The notes below the pieces were generated by a model. It saw nothing but the letters and a program-made list of their open reading frames with translations, was not told the origin of the DNA and searched no databases. A stretch of 38,201 bases of DNA from an uncultured Oscillospiraceae bacterium (GTDB lineage Bacteria > Bacillota > Clostridia > Oscillospirales > Oscillospiraceae): NCBI GenBank assembly GCA_947625965.1, contig CANQQO010000012.1, forward strand, positions 1-38,201, given 5' to 3'. Of this stretch, positions 14,712 through 22,823 are shown one piece after another; positions within the stretch are counted from its first letter, which is position 1; each line of letters begins with the position of its first letter. The translations under genes were made by a program, and so were the position numbers.

Positions 14712-14740
14712 TTGACTTTCCAGTTTTTTCCATTTATAAT
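14712..14740 (+). promoter_or_regulatory. Promoter of the serine hydrolase gene
   Basis: TTGACT (14712-14717), a 17-bp spacer and a perfect TATAAT (14735-14740). Transcription would start near 14747, leaving a leader of nearly 80 bases with no structure I can identify. Confidence 0.8.
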
Positions 14741-14824
14741 CAATCTAACCGATATTTTGACATTCATTTCGCCCTCAGCGGGGACGACCCGCCGGGGAAA
14801 AAAGAGAAAGGGGTAATTTACGCT

Positions 14825-15913
14825 ATGACAGAAGAAATGCGTTCGGAGGAGATCCAGCAGGCGGTAGAAATTGCCGCCAAAAAGTATGGCGCGGTTGGCG
14901 TGCAGGTCACGACGATCCGGCACGGACTGCCGATGGAGTCTTATGTCTATGGCTGGGCGACCAAGGACGTCGACCCCATGACCCCCATGCACAAGATCCG
15001 GTCCGCCTCCATCACCAAGATCGCCATCGGGATCGCGGTAATGCTCCTTCGGGAGCAGGGGATCCTGCGGCTGGACGATCCGCTTTCCAATTACTGGGGA
15101 GATCCGGTGGTCAACCCCAATCACCCCATCATCCCGATCACGGTGAGTACCTGCCTGACGCACACCACCACGATCATGCCCTTTGGCCCCGCAGAACCCC
15201 GTGGCTATGTGGATATCTCGCGCCGTCTGCTCCAGCCGGAGAGCTACACCACGGCGGTGCCGGGGGACCCCGCGGGCTGGGCCTACAATAACTATGTTTT
15301 CTCTATCCTGGGGATCGTATTAGAGCGGGCGTCCAACCGGCACTTGGACATCATTCTGAACAAGGGAATGTGGAACAAGCTGGGCGTGGACGCCGCGCTG
15401 GAGGCCGGAGAACTGCGGGACACCAGGTACATCGCCACGCTCTACCGGTCCAACGGCGAGGTGGGCCGCTCTGTGGCCGCCCAGCTTGCCTGCCACCGCT
15501 CGAAATTTCCCGGGATCGACGGCACCTACTTCGCGGGAGGATTGACGGCCTCCTCCGAGGATCTGGCGCGGATGGCGTCCGTGCTGATCAACCGGGGCAC
15601 CTTTGGCAGCGAGCAGATCCTGACGCGGGAGTCCGTCGCCCTGATGGAGCAGATCCAATTCCAGATAAATAGTGATGGCACCTTCTGGCAGGCCCAGCCT
15701 CTGGACTTCCAGGAGGGGATGTTCAGCCGCCCGGAGATCTACTACCATACCGGCAGCGCTTACGGCGCGTTCCATCTGCTGTCCTACGATCCCGCCAGCG
15801 GCGACGGGGCGGTGGTGCTGACCTCCGGCGCCCAGGGCACCCTGGATGCGCGGGGCATCTACGCCATCTGCTCCGAGATCAGCCAGGTCATCTACGACGT
15901 GGCGCGGCGGTAA
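14825..15913 (+). CDS. Serine hydrolase of the beta-lactamase class C / DD-peptidase fold
   Basis: 362 residues from the ATG at 14825, which has AAAGGGG about 12 bases upstream. The fold's active-site motifs are present: SITK with nucleophile Ser62 and Lys65, YNN (Tyr154-Asn156), and HTG (308-310) in place of the KTG triad. The family includes DD-peptidases, esterases and class C beta-lactamases; HTG and the absence of a signal peptide point to an esterase or peptidase working inside the cell rather than a drug-resistance beta-lactamase. Earlier in-frame starts exist but would read through the promoter. It is transcribed alone, divergent from the LytTR regulator, and ends before a hairpin at 15980. 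The substrate is unknown. Confidence 0.85.
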   Translation: MTEEMRSEEIQQAVEIAAKKYGAVGVQVTTIRHGLPMESYVYGWATKDVDPMTPMHKIRSASITKIAIGIAVMLLREQGILRLDDPLSNYWGDPVVNPNHPIIPITVSTCLTHTTTIMPFGPAEPRGYVDISRRLLQPESYTTAVPGDPAGWAYNNYVFSILGIVLERASNRHLDIILNKGMWNKLGVDAALEAGELRDTRYIATLYRSNGEVGRSVAAQLACHRSKFPGIDGTYFAGGLTASSEDLARMASVLINRGTFGSEQILTRESVALMEQIQFQINSDGTFWQAQPLDFQEGMFSRPEIYYHTGSAYGAFHLLSYDPASGDGAVVLTSGAQGTLDARGIYAICSEISQVIYDVARR

Positions 15914-15979
15914 GGGCCGGCGGGCCTGTCTCGGCACTTGGCGCGACAATGAGTAGGATATAAGACAGCTTTCCTGCAA

Positions 15980-16010
15980 GGGCCCTTTCGCTCCGAAAGG
16001 GCCCGCTTTG
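15980..16010 (+). terminator. Terminator of the serine hydrolase gene
   Basis: A perfect 11-bp stem (15980-15990 with 15994-16004) with a CTC loop, followed by a short GCTTTG tail. The tail is poor in T, so termination may be incomplete. Confidence 0.65.
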
Positions 16011-16053
16011 ATGTAGGCGGAACAAGGGGACGTTACGGTTAGGGAGGTGAGTT

Positions 16054-17685
16054 TTGTTGCTGGCGGAGGATTGGCGTGAAATGTTTCATCCCTGGATCTT
16101 GAAACGGGGGCGGAACTATTGGATGGAAGGCCGGGTAACGGATCTTCATAAAAATGGAAACGAGATCACGGCCATAGTGCAGGGAACGGAAGACTACGAG
16201 GTGTCCATAGACATAGAAGACGGAGAAGCGACGCATTTCCATTGCTCCTGCCCTTACGCCATGAACGACACCGCCTGCAAGCATATGGCGGCGGTCCTGT
16301 TCGCGTTGGAGAAAGCGGATATTGAGGAACAGCCGGCTTCCGATTCTGAGAAACGTATCTCCTGGCAGGAAGCGGTTTCTCAAATGCCGGAGGGAGAATT
16401 ACGCGCTTTCCTGATGGAGCTTGCGAGCAAAGACGCCAGGATACAGGAGCGACTGGTACTGCGGCATACGAAGCAGCTTCCCAAGAATCAGATGAAGGAG
16501 TGGAAAGAGGAGCTGCGGAATCTTGCCCATAATTCGTCTGACTCCGATGGTTTCATAGATTATGACGATGCCTATGATTTTTGCACGGAAGTGGATGCTT
16601 TCCTAAAGGACACGGCCTCGGAGCTGATGGACGCGGGAATGGTCTTGGATGCCTTTCATCTGATTTGCATGACCTATGAATTGATCATAGAACAGGACAT
16701 GGATGATTCAGACGGCGGGCTGTCGATTGTTCTGGAGACCTGTGAAAGCTTATGGCGGGAAGCGATCAAGGAGGGGAATTCCTCGGAAAAAGAGGAAATG
16801 TACCAGGCTCTCAGGGCGTCCCCGACCGGTGACTTTGAGAGTATCTGGAACACCCTGTTCACAGGCGCGTGGGAGCAAAGGCAGTTGGAGCAAAACTTGG
16901 CGCTGCTGGATTCGCTGATCGCCGGTGATCCCTCTGATTACCGGATCGAGCAGTTTTTCCAGTGGCGGCTGGATACTATGGAAGCTCTGCACATGGCGCC
17001 GGATGAGATGCGGAGCTATACCAAACGGTTTCGCTATCTGCCGATCGTCCGCCGGAAGGAGATCCAGCAGAGCGTTGACGAACAGAATTACCAGCAGGCG
17101 ATCGACCTGCTGCGGGAGAGCAAGACGATCGACCAGGATAACCGCGCTTTGGTCAGCCGGTACAGTGAACAGCTCGTAGAGCTGTATGAAAAGACGGGGC
17201 AGACGGAGCTTTCCAGAGAAGAGCTGCGCTTCCTTATATTCTCCTGCGGAGAGAATGAATTGACCTATGTTAAAAAACTAAAGGAGATCACCTCGCAAGA
17301 GGAGTGGCCGGCTCTGTTTGAGGAGATCCTGAGGCTGCCGGCGATGCGGTATTCGGCACTGGATCTTCTGGCCTTGGACGGACAATATGAGCGCCTATTT
17401 CAAGCGCTGAAAAAGGCGGCGCGGCTTAACACCTTGGATCGATACGAAAATGCGCTAAAGCCTTGGTCAGCGGAAAAGGTGCGGGATCTCTATATGGAAC
17501 TTTTGCAAGCAGAAATGGCAAGCGCAAGCAGCCGGAGGGCCTATTGGTACTTGATCCACTATCTGTCGAAGCTGAACACCTACCCAGACGGCGCGGCGGC
17601 CGCGCGATCCTTGTGCGGAGCATGGAAAGCCGCGTATCCCCGCAGGACGGCTATGCTGGATGAGCTGAAGAAAGCGGGATTTTAG
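16054..17685 (+). CDS. SWIM zinc-finger protein of unknown function
   Basis: 543 residues. A SWIM domain (CxC-x8-CxH: Cys64, Cys66, Cys75, His77) lies in the N-terminal part, after a region with FHPWILKRGRNYW that is usual for this family. SWIM fingers bind zinc and are thought to contact DNA or protein. The remaining ~430 residues are helix-rich, resemble tandem repeats of helical pairs, and carry no motif I can name. The start is TTG: GGGAGGTGA lies at 16042-16050, so TTG at 16054 or 16057 begins the protein. It appears to be a single-gene unit. In other bacteria such proteins sit beside helicases or MoxR-type ATPases; none is seen here. Confidence 0.85.
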   Translation: MLLAEDWREMFHPWILKRGRNYWMEGRVTDLHKNGNEITAIVQGTEDYEVSIDIEDGEATHFHCSCPYAMNDTACKHMAAVLFALEKADIEEQPASDSEKRISWQEAVSQMPEGELRAFLMELASKDARIQERLVLRHTKQLPKNQMKEWKEELRNLAHNSSDSDGFIDYDDAYDFCTEVDAFLKDTASELMDAGMVLDAFHLICMTYELIIEQDMDDSDGGLSIVLETCESLWREAIKEGNSSEKEEMYQALRASPTGDFESIWNTLFTGAWEQRQLEQNLALLDSLIAGDPSDYRIEQFFQWRLDTMEALHMAPDEMRSYTKRFRYLPIVRRKEIQQSVDEQNYQQAIDLLRESKTIDQDNRALVSRYSEQLVELYEKTGQTELSREELRFLIFSCGENELTYVKKLKEITSQEEWPALFEEILRLPAMRYSALDLLALDGQYERLFQALKKAARLNTLDRYENALKPWSAEKVRDLYMELLQAEMASASSRRAYWYLIHYLSKLNTYPDGAAAARSLCGAWKAAYPRRTAMLDELKKAGF

Positions 17686-17715
17686 GGGGCCTCTGATCAA
17701 ATCAACCCTACCCAA

Positions 17716-17817
17716 AACGGACCGAATTGGGAGCGGTATCTTGAAAACCGCAAGTCCTCCATACGATGCAAGGCAGAATATCCCTTTCGAATCGTAAAGC
17801 GCCAGTTTGGCTATTGA
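17716..17817 (+). pseudogene. Remnant of an IS transposase (DDE type, IS5/IS1182-like C-terminal piece)
   Basis: The stretch reads WERYLENRKSSIRCKAEYPF and then RIVKRQFGY before a stop. This is very close to the segment around the catalytic Glu of DDE transposases of the IS5/IS1182 kind (typical form: RKSS-R-KVEHPF-IVKR-FGY). It has no start codon, no ribosome site and no N-terminal DDE domain, and the typical continuation after FGY is missing. It is a short relic, lying in the same frame as but after the stop of the SWIM gene. The family call is from memory of the motif. Confidence 0.6.
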
Positions 17818-17900
17818 AAAGGAGACCGCTGGGAAAGCGCGTGAGCCATAAGGAAACATTCGCAAAAATATGACTTGCGCCAAGTAGACGGAAAATTGAA

Positions 17901-17942
17901 AAACGCTATGTAAAAGGTTCATCCGATTACATAGCGTTTTTT
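17901..17942 (+). terminator. Intrinsic terminator upstream of the pst operon
   Basis: A 13-bp stem (17901-17913 with 17927-17939), 13-base loop and six T residues (17937-17942). It separates the SWIM gene and IS relic from the phosphate operon. Between 17943 and 18048 I see no gene. Confidence 0.85.
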
Positions 17943-18048
17943 CATTTGCGCCGGATACCCAATCAGAACTTTCAGTGTCCGAAGGATGCACAGCCGCCAC
18001 CGCAGGTGGCGATCTCGGCGGACATGCAGTTATGTAATGCGAGTAAAT

Positions 18049-18065
18049 TTTACATCCATTTTACA
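18049..18065 (+). promoter_or_regulatory. Pho box upstream of pstS
   Basis: Two TTTACA hexamers (18049-18054 and 18060-18065) repeat with an 11-bp period, the layout of PhoP/PhoB-type sites in Firmicutes. A possible -10 (TATCAT, 18098-18103) lies downstream without a good -35, as expected for an activator-dependent promoter. The phosphate regulator at 22155-22823 is the likely binder, giving induction when phosphate is scarce. Confidence 0.7.
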
Positions 18066-18148
18066 TGAAGCAGATAACGGATTTGATTTTGCGAGGCTAT
18101 CATGTAGCTGTACCCAAAAGGGAAATAAAAGCAAAGGAGAATTTTAAG

Positions 18149-18958
18149 ATGAAGAAATTTATGACATTAGCTCTCGCCGCAGTACTCATGGTATCGGCGC
18201 TTGCAGGCTGCTTGCCGCAGCAAAAAGGGGGAACGGTCAACACGGACGGTTCCACCTCCATGGCGGACGTGATGGGCGCGCTGACCGAAGCGTTTAAGGA
18301 AAAAGAACCGGACATCACCGTCAACTACTCCGGCACCGGTTCCGGTTCCGGCATCAGCGGCGTGTTGGACGGCACCTGCGACATCGGCCTAAGTAGCCGT
18401 GAGCTGAAGCAGGAAGAAGTGGACCAGGGCGCGGTGGCTCATGTGGTGGCGCTGGACGGCGTGGCGGTCGTGGTAAATCCAAAGAATACGGTAACGAATC
18501 TGACCACGCAGCAGATCGCGGACATTTTCACCGGGAAGATCACGAACTGGCTAGATCTTGGCGGCGCGGACGCGCCTATCGCGGTCTATGGCCGTGAGGA
18601 CGGTTCCGGGACCCGCAGCGCCTTTGAGGAAATCGTGGGCGTGGAAGGCGCTTGCGTTTACACCAATGAATACGGCTCCACCGGCGACGTCATTGGGAAT
18701 GTGGCCTCTAATGAAAACGCCATCGGCTATGCCTCCCTTTCCGCCGTGAACGATACAGTAGCCGCCGTAAAGGTGAACGGCGTCGCCCCCAGCGAGGCCA
18801 CCGTCAAGGACGGGAGCTATACCATCCAGCGCCCCTTTGTGATGGTCACCAAGGATGGCGTGGAACTTTCTAAAGCGGCACAGGCATTCCTGGATTTCGC
18901 GTCCAGCGAGGAAGCGGCGGAGTACATTACCGCGGCCGGCGCTGTGTATCCGAACTGA
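18149..18958 (+). CDS. pstS: Phosphate ABC transporter substrate-binding lipoprotein PstS
   Basis: 269 residues with a lipoprotein signal ending LAGC (Cys21). The phosphate-binding loops are recognisable: DGSTSMADVM near the N-terminus, GTGSGSGISGVLDGTCDIGLSS, and GREDGSGTRSAFEE. It captures phosphate outside the membrane and hands it to PstCA. The start is the ATG at 18149 with AAAGGAGAA just upstream; the frame extends further up but runs into the Pho box region. First gene of pstSCAB-phoU. Confidence 0.95.
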   Translation: MKKFMTLALAAVLMVSALAGCLPQQKGGTVNTDGSTSMADVMGALTEAFKEKEPDITVNYSGTGSGSGISGVLDGTCDIGLSSRELKQEEVDQGAVAHVVALDGVAVVVNPKNTVTNLTTQQIADIFTGKITNWLDLGGADAPIAVYGREDGSGTRSAFEEIVGVEGACVYTNEYGSTGDVIGNVASNENAIGYASLSAVNDTVAAVKVNGVAPSEATVKDGSYTIQRPFVMVTKDGVELSKAAQAFLDFASSEEAAEYITAAGAVYPN

Positions 18959-18959
18959 T

Positions 18960-19832
18960 ATGAAAAGGGCGAAATTAAAAGCGGTAGAGAGGGCCATGCA
19001 GGTCCTCTTTACCCTATGCGGACTGGTGGCAGTAGGGTTCGTCCTGCTCATCACCATATATCTCGTGATCTCAGGGATTCCGGCAATTCGGGAAATTGGC
19101 CTTTTCCAGTTCCTTTTCGGAAAGACCTGGGCGGCGAGCCAAGATCAGTACGGGATTCTCCCGTTGATCCTTACATCCATATACGGAACTGCCGGAGCCA
19201 TCGTCATCGGCGTACCTATCGGCTTTTTCACGGCGGTATTTCTCGCCAAAGTCGCGCCAAAAAAGGTGGCGAATGTCGTTCGCCCGGCGGTCAGTCTGCT
19301 GGCAGGTATCCCGTCGGTGGTCTACGGTCTGGTGGGAATGTGCGTTCTGGTTCCGGCGCTTCGCAGCTGGCTCCATCTGCCTGCCGGAGACAGCCTTCTT
19401 GCGGCAATCATTGTACTGGCAATCATGATCCTGCCCTCCATCATCTCTCTTTCGGAGACGGCGCTGGAAGCGGTGCCAAGAGAGTATGAGGAAGCGTCCC
19501 TGGCCCTGGGTGCAACAAAGCTGGAAACCTATTTCCGCGTTTCCGCTCCTGCGGCGAAAAGCGGCATCGCCGCGGCGGTGGTGCTGGGAATCGGACGAGC
19601 CATCGGAGAAGCCATGGCCATTATGATGGTGGCGGGAAACGTGGCAAATATGCCGGCCCTTACGAAATCGGTGCGATTTCTTACCACCGGTATCTCCATT
19701 GAGCTGAACTACTCCCAGGACGGAAGTTTACAACGGCAGGCGCTGTTTTCCATCGGGCTTGTGCTGTTCCTCTTTATCATGCTGATCAACGCCTTTTTGA
19801 ACCTGGTTCTGAAACGGGAGAAGGAGGCTTAA
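18960..19832 (+). CDS. pstC: Phosphate ABC transporter permease PstC
   Basis: 290 residues with about six membrane helices and the permease-ATPase contact loop EYEEASLALGATKLETYFRV. Forms the membrane channel with PstA. The ATG at 18960 begins one base after the pstS stop and has no clear Shine-Dalgarno site, so translation is probably coupled to pstS; an in-frame ATG at codon 13 with GAGAGGG upstream is a possible alternative start. Confidence 0.94.
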   Translation: MKRAKLKAVERAMQVLFTLCGLVAVGFVLLITIYLVISGIPAIREIGLFQFLFGKTWAASQDQYGILPLILTSIYGTAGAIVIGVPIGFFTAVFLAKVAPKKVANVVRPAVSLLAGIPSVVYGLVGMCVLVPALRSWLHLPAGDSLLAAIIVLAIMILPSIISLSETALEAVPREYEEASLALGATKLETYFRVSAPAAKSGIAAAVVLGIGRAIGEAMAIMMVAGNVANMPALTKSVRFLTTGISIELNYSQDGSLQRQALFSIGLVLFLFIMLINAFLNLVLKREKEA

Positions 19833-20672
19833 ATGAGACGAAAAATCTATGAAATCATAGGACGGGTCCTTCTGTACGGGTGTGCTGCGATCACTGCAGG
19901 ACTGCTCCTGTTTCTCATCGGATATATCCTGTTTCGGGGGATCGGCGGGATCAACTGGCGGTTTTTATCCACTGCTGAGAGCGTCATCAATGGTACGGTG
20001 GGCATTCTCCCGGCCATCAAAAATACGCTTTTTGTCATTCTCGTATCGCTGATCGTGGCGCTTCCCCTGGGCGTTGGTGCGGCGGTCTATCTCACCGAAT
20101 ATGCCCGGAACCGGCGGTTTGTAGCGGCCATCGAGTTTGCCTCCGAAACGCTGGCGGGGATACCCTCCATCATTTACGCGCTTGTGGGCGTCATTATCTT
20201 TTGTACGGCGCTGAAGCTGCAAAAGACGCTGCTGGCCGGTTCCCTGACGCTGGTGATGATGATCCTGCCAACCATTATACGGTCCACGCAAGAGAGCTTG
20301 AAAACAGTACCCCAGTCTTATCGGGAGGGCGCGCTTGGCCTGGGAAGCGGAAAATGGCACATGATCCGCACGGTCGTGCTGCCGTCCTCCATTGACGGGA
20401 TCGTCACGGGATGTATTCTCGCCGTGGGTCGTGTGGTGGGAGAAAGCGCCGTGCTGATGTATACCGCCGGAATGAGTATGGCGATGCAGAGCTTCTCCAT
20501 CAACCGGCTCTCCGGCGCATCGGGCGCCACGCTCACCGTTGCGCTTTACCATTACGCCAAAGAAAACGCGGATTTCGCGGTCGCTTTTTCCATTGCGACC
20601 ATTCTGCTGATCCTGACGGTCATCATCAATTTTTCCGCAAGTTTTCTCGGCAAAAAACTGAGGAGGAGTTGA
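19833..20672 (+). CDS. pstA: Phosphate ABC transporter permease PstA
   Basis: 279 residues, six predicted membrane helices, with the coupling loop SYREGALGLGSGKWHMIRTV typical of PstA. It pairs with PstC in the inner membrane channel. GGAGAAGGAGG lies just before the ATG, which abuts the pstC stop. Confidence 0.94.
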   Translation: MRRKIYEIIGRVLLYGCAAITAGLLLFLIGYILFRGIGGINWRFLSTAESVINGTVGILPAIKNTLFVILVSLIVALPLGVGAAVYLTEYARNRRFVAAIEFASETLAGIPSIIYALVGVIIFCTALKLQKTLLAGSLTLVMMILPTIIRSTQESLKTVPQSYREGALGLGSGKWHMIRTVVLPSSIDGIVTGCILAVGRVVGESAVLMYTAGMSMAMQSFSINRLSGASGATLTVALYHYAKENADFAVAFSIATILLILTVIINFSASFLGKKLRRS

Positions 20673-20675
20673 CCT

Positions 20676-21434
20676 ATGGCTGAAACCATTCTTTCCGCAA
20701 GGAATCTTGACTTTTATTACGGGGAAACCCACGCTTTGAAGAATATCAGCATTGATATTCCCGAACACAATATCACGGCGCTGATCGGGCCGTCCGGCTG
20801 CGGGAAATCCACATTCCTGCGTACCATCAACCGAATGAACGATTTGATCGAGGGCGTGAAAGTGACCGGCTCTCTGACCTATCGGGGTGAAGAAATTTAC
20901 GCCCCCGGCCGGGACGTGACAGAACTCCGCAAGAATATTGGCATGGTATTTCAGAAACCCAACCCGTTTCCCATGTCCATCTACGACAACGTGGCCTATG
21001 GTCCCCGCACCCACGGAATTCGTGCCAAAGCCAGGCTGGACGACATTGTGGAGCGATCCCTGCGGGACGCGGCCATTTGGGACGAAGTAAAGGACCGGCT
21101 GAAAAAGAACGCGCTGGGCCTCTCCGGTGGTCAGCAGCAGCGGCTGTGTATCGCCCGCGCCCTGGCGGTGAAGCCGGACATTCTCCTGATGGACGAGTCC
21201 ACCTCGGCTCTGGACCCGATTTCCACTTCCAAGATCGAGGATCTGGCGATGGAACTGAAAAAGGACTACACCATCGTGATCGTCACTCACAATATGCAGC
21301 AGGCAGTACGAATTTCGGATAGAACGGCATTCTTCCTTTTGGGGGAGCTGATAGAGTTCGGAGATACGGAAAAAATGTTCTCCCAGCCCGAGGATAAGCG
21401 CACTGAGGATTACATCACAGGGAGGTTTGGATAA
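20676..21434 (+). CDS. pstB: Phosphate ABC transporter ATP-binding protein PstB
   Basis: 252 residues. Walker [10 protein letters not shown] (38-46), signature LSGGQQQR and Walker [13 protein letters not shown] are intact; the sequence [14 protein letters not shown] after Walker A is characteristic of PstB. It powers phosphate import through PstCA. AGGAGGAG precedes the ATG; its stop overlaps the phoU start as TAATG. Confidence 0.96.
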   Translation: MAETILSARNLDFYYGETHALKNISIDIPEHNITALIGPSGCGKSTFLRTINRMNDLIEGVKVTGSLTYRGEEIYAPGRDVTELRKNIGMVFQKPNPFPMSIYDNVAYGPRTHGIRAKARLDDIVERSLRDAAIWDEVKDRLKKNALGLSGGQQQRLCIARALAVKPDILLMDESTSALDPISTSKIEDLAMELKKDYTIVIVTHNMQQAVRISDRTAFFLLGELIEFGDTEKMFSQPEDKRTEDYITGRFG

Positions 21435-22090
21435 TGAGGACGCGATTTGACGAGCAGCTTAATACATTGGGTCAGGAGCTTATCAAGATGGGGGCGCTGT
21501 GCGAAGAAGTGATTTCTCTGGCGGCTTCCGCTCTCATTCAAAAGGACGATGCGCTGGCGGCGAAAATTGCCCCGCTCGACCATGAAATAGACGAAAAGGA
21601 ACGGCAGATCGAATCCATCTGCCTGCGGCTGCTGCTCCAGCAGCAGCCGGTAGCGCGGGATCTGCGGCAAATATCCGCTGCCCTGAAAATGATAACGGAT
21701 ATGGAGCGGATCGGAGATCAAGCGGAGGATATTGCGGAAATTCTGCCATTTCTGAATGACAGAACGCTGCCCGAACATATCAAAATTCGGGAAATGGCAA
21801 AAGCAACGATCAAGATGGTGACAGACAGCGTGGACGCCTATGTGAAGCAGGACACTTCCATAGCTGAAGCGGTCATTGCTTCCGACGATATAGTGGATGA
21901 CTACTTTATTGAAATCAAAAACAGTTTGATTTCTTTAATCGCGCAAAATCCTAACGAGGGAGAATATGCTCTGGACCTTTTGATGGTGGCGAAGTATTTT
22001 GAGCGGATCGGAGATCATGCCACGAATATTGCCGGATGGGTGTTGTTTTCCGTCACCGGGGAAAAAGGCGCGCAGGCACCAGGAGATTGA
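21434..22090 (+). CDS. phoU: Phosphate signalling protein PhoU
   Basis: 218 residues, all-helical, with the two PhoU repeats each containing the metal-binding pattern: MERIGDQAEDIAE in the first half and FERIGDHATNIAG near the end. PhoU links the Pst transporter to the PhoR kinase and represses the Pho response when phosphate is ample. The ATG shares a base with the pstB stop; GGGAGG lies 8 bases upstream. Confidence 0.95.
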   Translation: MRTRFDEQLNTLGQELIKMGALCEEVISLAASALIQKDDALAAKIAPLDHEIDEKERQIESICLRLLLQQQPVARDLRQISAALKMITDMERIGDQAEDIAEILPFLNDRTLPEHIKIREMAKATIKMVTDSVDAYVKQDTSIAEAVIASDDIVDDYFIEIKNSLISLIAQNPNEGEYALDLLMVAKYFERIGDHATNIAGWVLFSVTGEKGAQAPGD

Positions 22091-22115
22091 AAAAAGCCGG
22101 GAAAGGTGCTATTAT
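22087..22115 (+). promoter_or_regulatory. Probable internal promoter in front of the phosphate two-component genes
   Basis: TTGAAA (22087-22092), 17 bp, TATTAT (22110-22115). The -35 box overlaps the phoU stop codon. It would supply the regulator and kinase even when the Pho-box promoter is off. Confidence 0.6.
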
Positions 22116-22154
22116 AGGCTTGTTTTTCCATTCCCTGAAAGGAAGGTGAATTTC

Positions 22155-22823
22155 TTGATTTTCTGTGTAGAAGATGATAACGGAATCCGTGACTTAATGA
22201 TCTATACCTTGAACGCCGCGGGCTTTGAGGCAAAGGGCTTTTCGGATGGAAGGTCCTTTTGGGAGGCGCTGCGAGAGGACACCCCGGAGCTGGTGCTTCT
22301 TGATATTATGCTTCCCGGCGAGGACGGTATCAGTATCTTGAAAAAGTTGCGCGCAAGCGGCAATCCAGTGCCGGTCATCATGGCTACTGCCAAAGGAACC
22401 GAATACGACAAGGTGATCGGGCTTGACCTCGGCGCGGACGACTATCTTGCAAAGCCTTTCGGCATGATGGAAATGGTGTCCCGTGTAAAAGCGGTCCTCC
22501 GCCGCGTCGCGCAGCCGTCAAAGGACGAAGTTTTGTCGATTGGCGGCATCAGCATGGACACATCGCAGCACATTGTTCTCATTGATGGGGAGCGCGTAGA
22601 GCTCACATATAAGGAATACGAACTGCTCCGAAAATTTATGGAAAATCCCGGCCGGGTGTTTACCCGGGACCAGCTTCTCACAAGTGTATGGAGCGATTCT
22701 TACATAGGGGAAACCCGCACGGTGGACGTTCATATTGGTACGCTGCGGACAAAGCTGGGACGTTGCGGCGACTGCATTGAAACCGTGCGAGGTGTAGGTT
22801 ATCGGTTGGGGGCGGAGAAATGA
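22155..22823 (+). CDS. PhoB/PhoP-type (OmpR family) response regulator
   Basis: About 222 residues: receiver domain with phosphoacceptor Asp50 in LVLLDIMLPGEDG and Lys in LAKPFG, then an OmpR/PhoB winged helix ending IETVRGVGYRLG. Phosphorylated by PhoR, it should bind TTTACA repeats such as those before pstS. The start is non-ATG: TTG at 22155 after GGAAGGTGA, giving the usual IFCVEDDN opening; GTG at 22146 is also possible. Its stop overlaps the kinase start as ATGA. Confidence 0.93.
   Translation: MIFCVEDDNGIRDLMIYTLNAAGFEAKGFSDGRSFWEALREDTPELVLLDIMLPGEDGISILKKLRASGNPVPVIMATAKGTEYDKVIGLDLGADDYLAKPFGMMEMVSRVKAVLRRVAQPSKDEVLSIGGISMDTSQHIVLIDGERVELTYKEYELLRKFMENPGRVFTRDQLLTSVWSDSYIGETRTVDVHIGTLRTKLGRCGDCIETVRGVGYRLGAEK

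Noticed and set aside
14718..14726. A single CCAGTT near the serine hydrolase promoter as a LytTR site
   Set aside because: There is only one partial copy, inside the promoter spacer, with no partner repeat at 20-22 bp.
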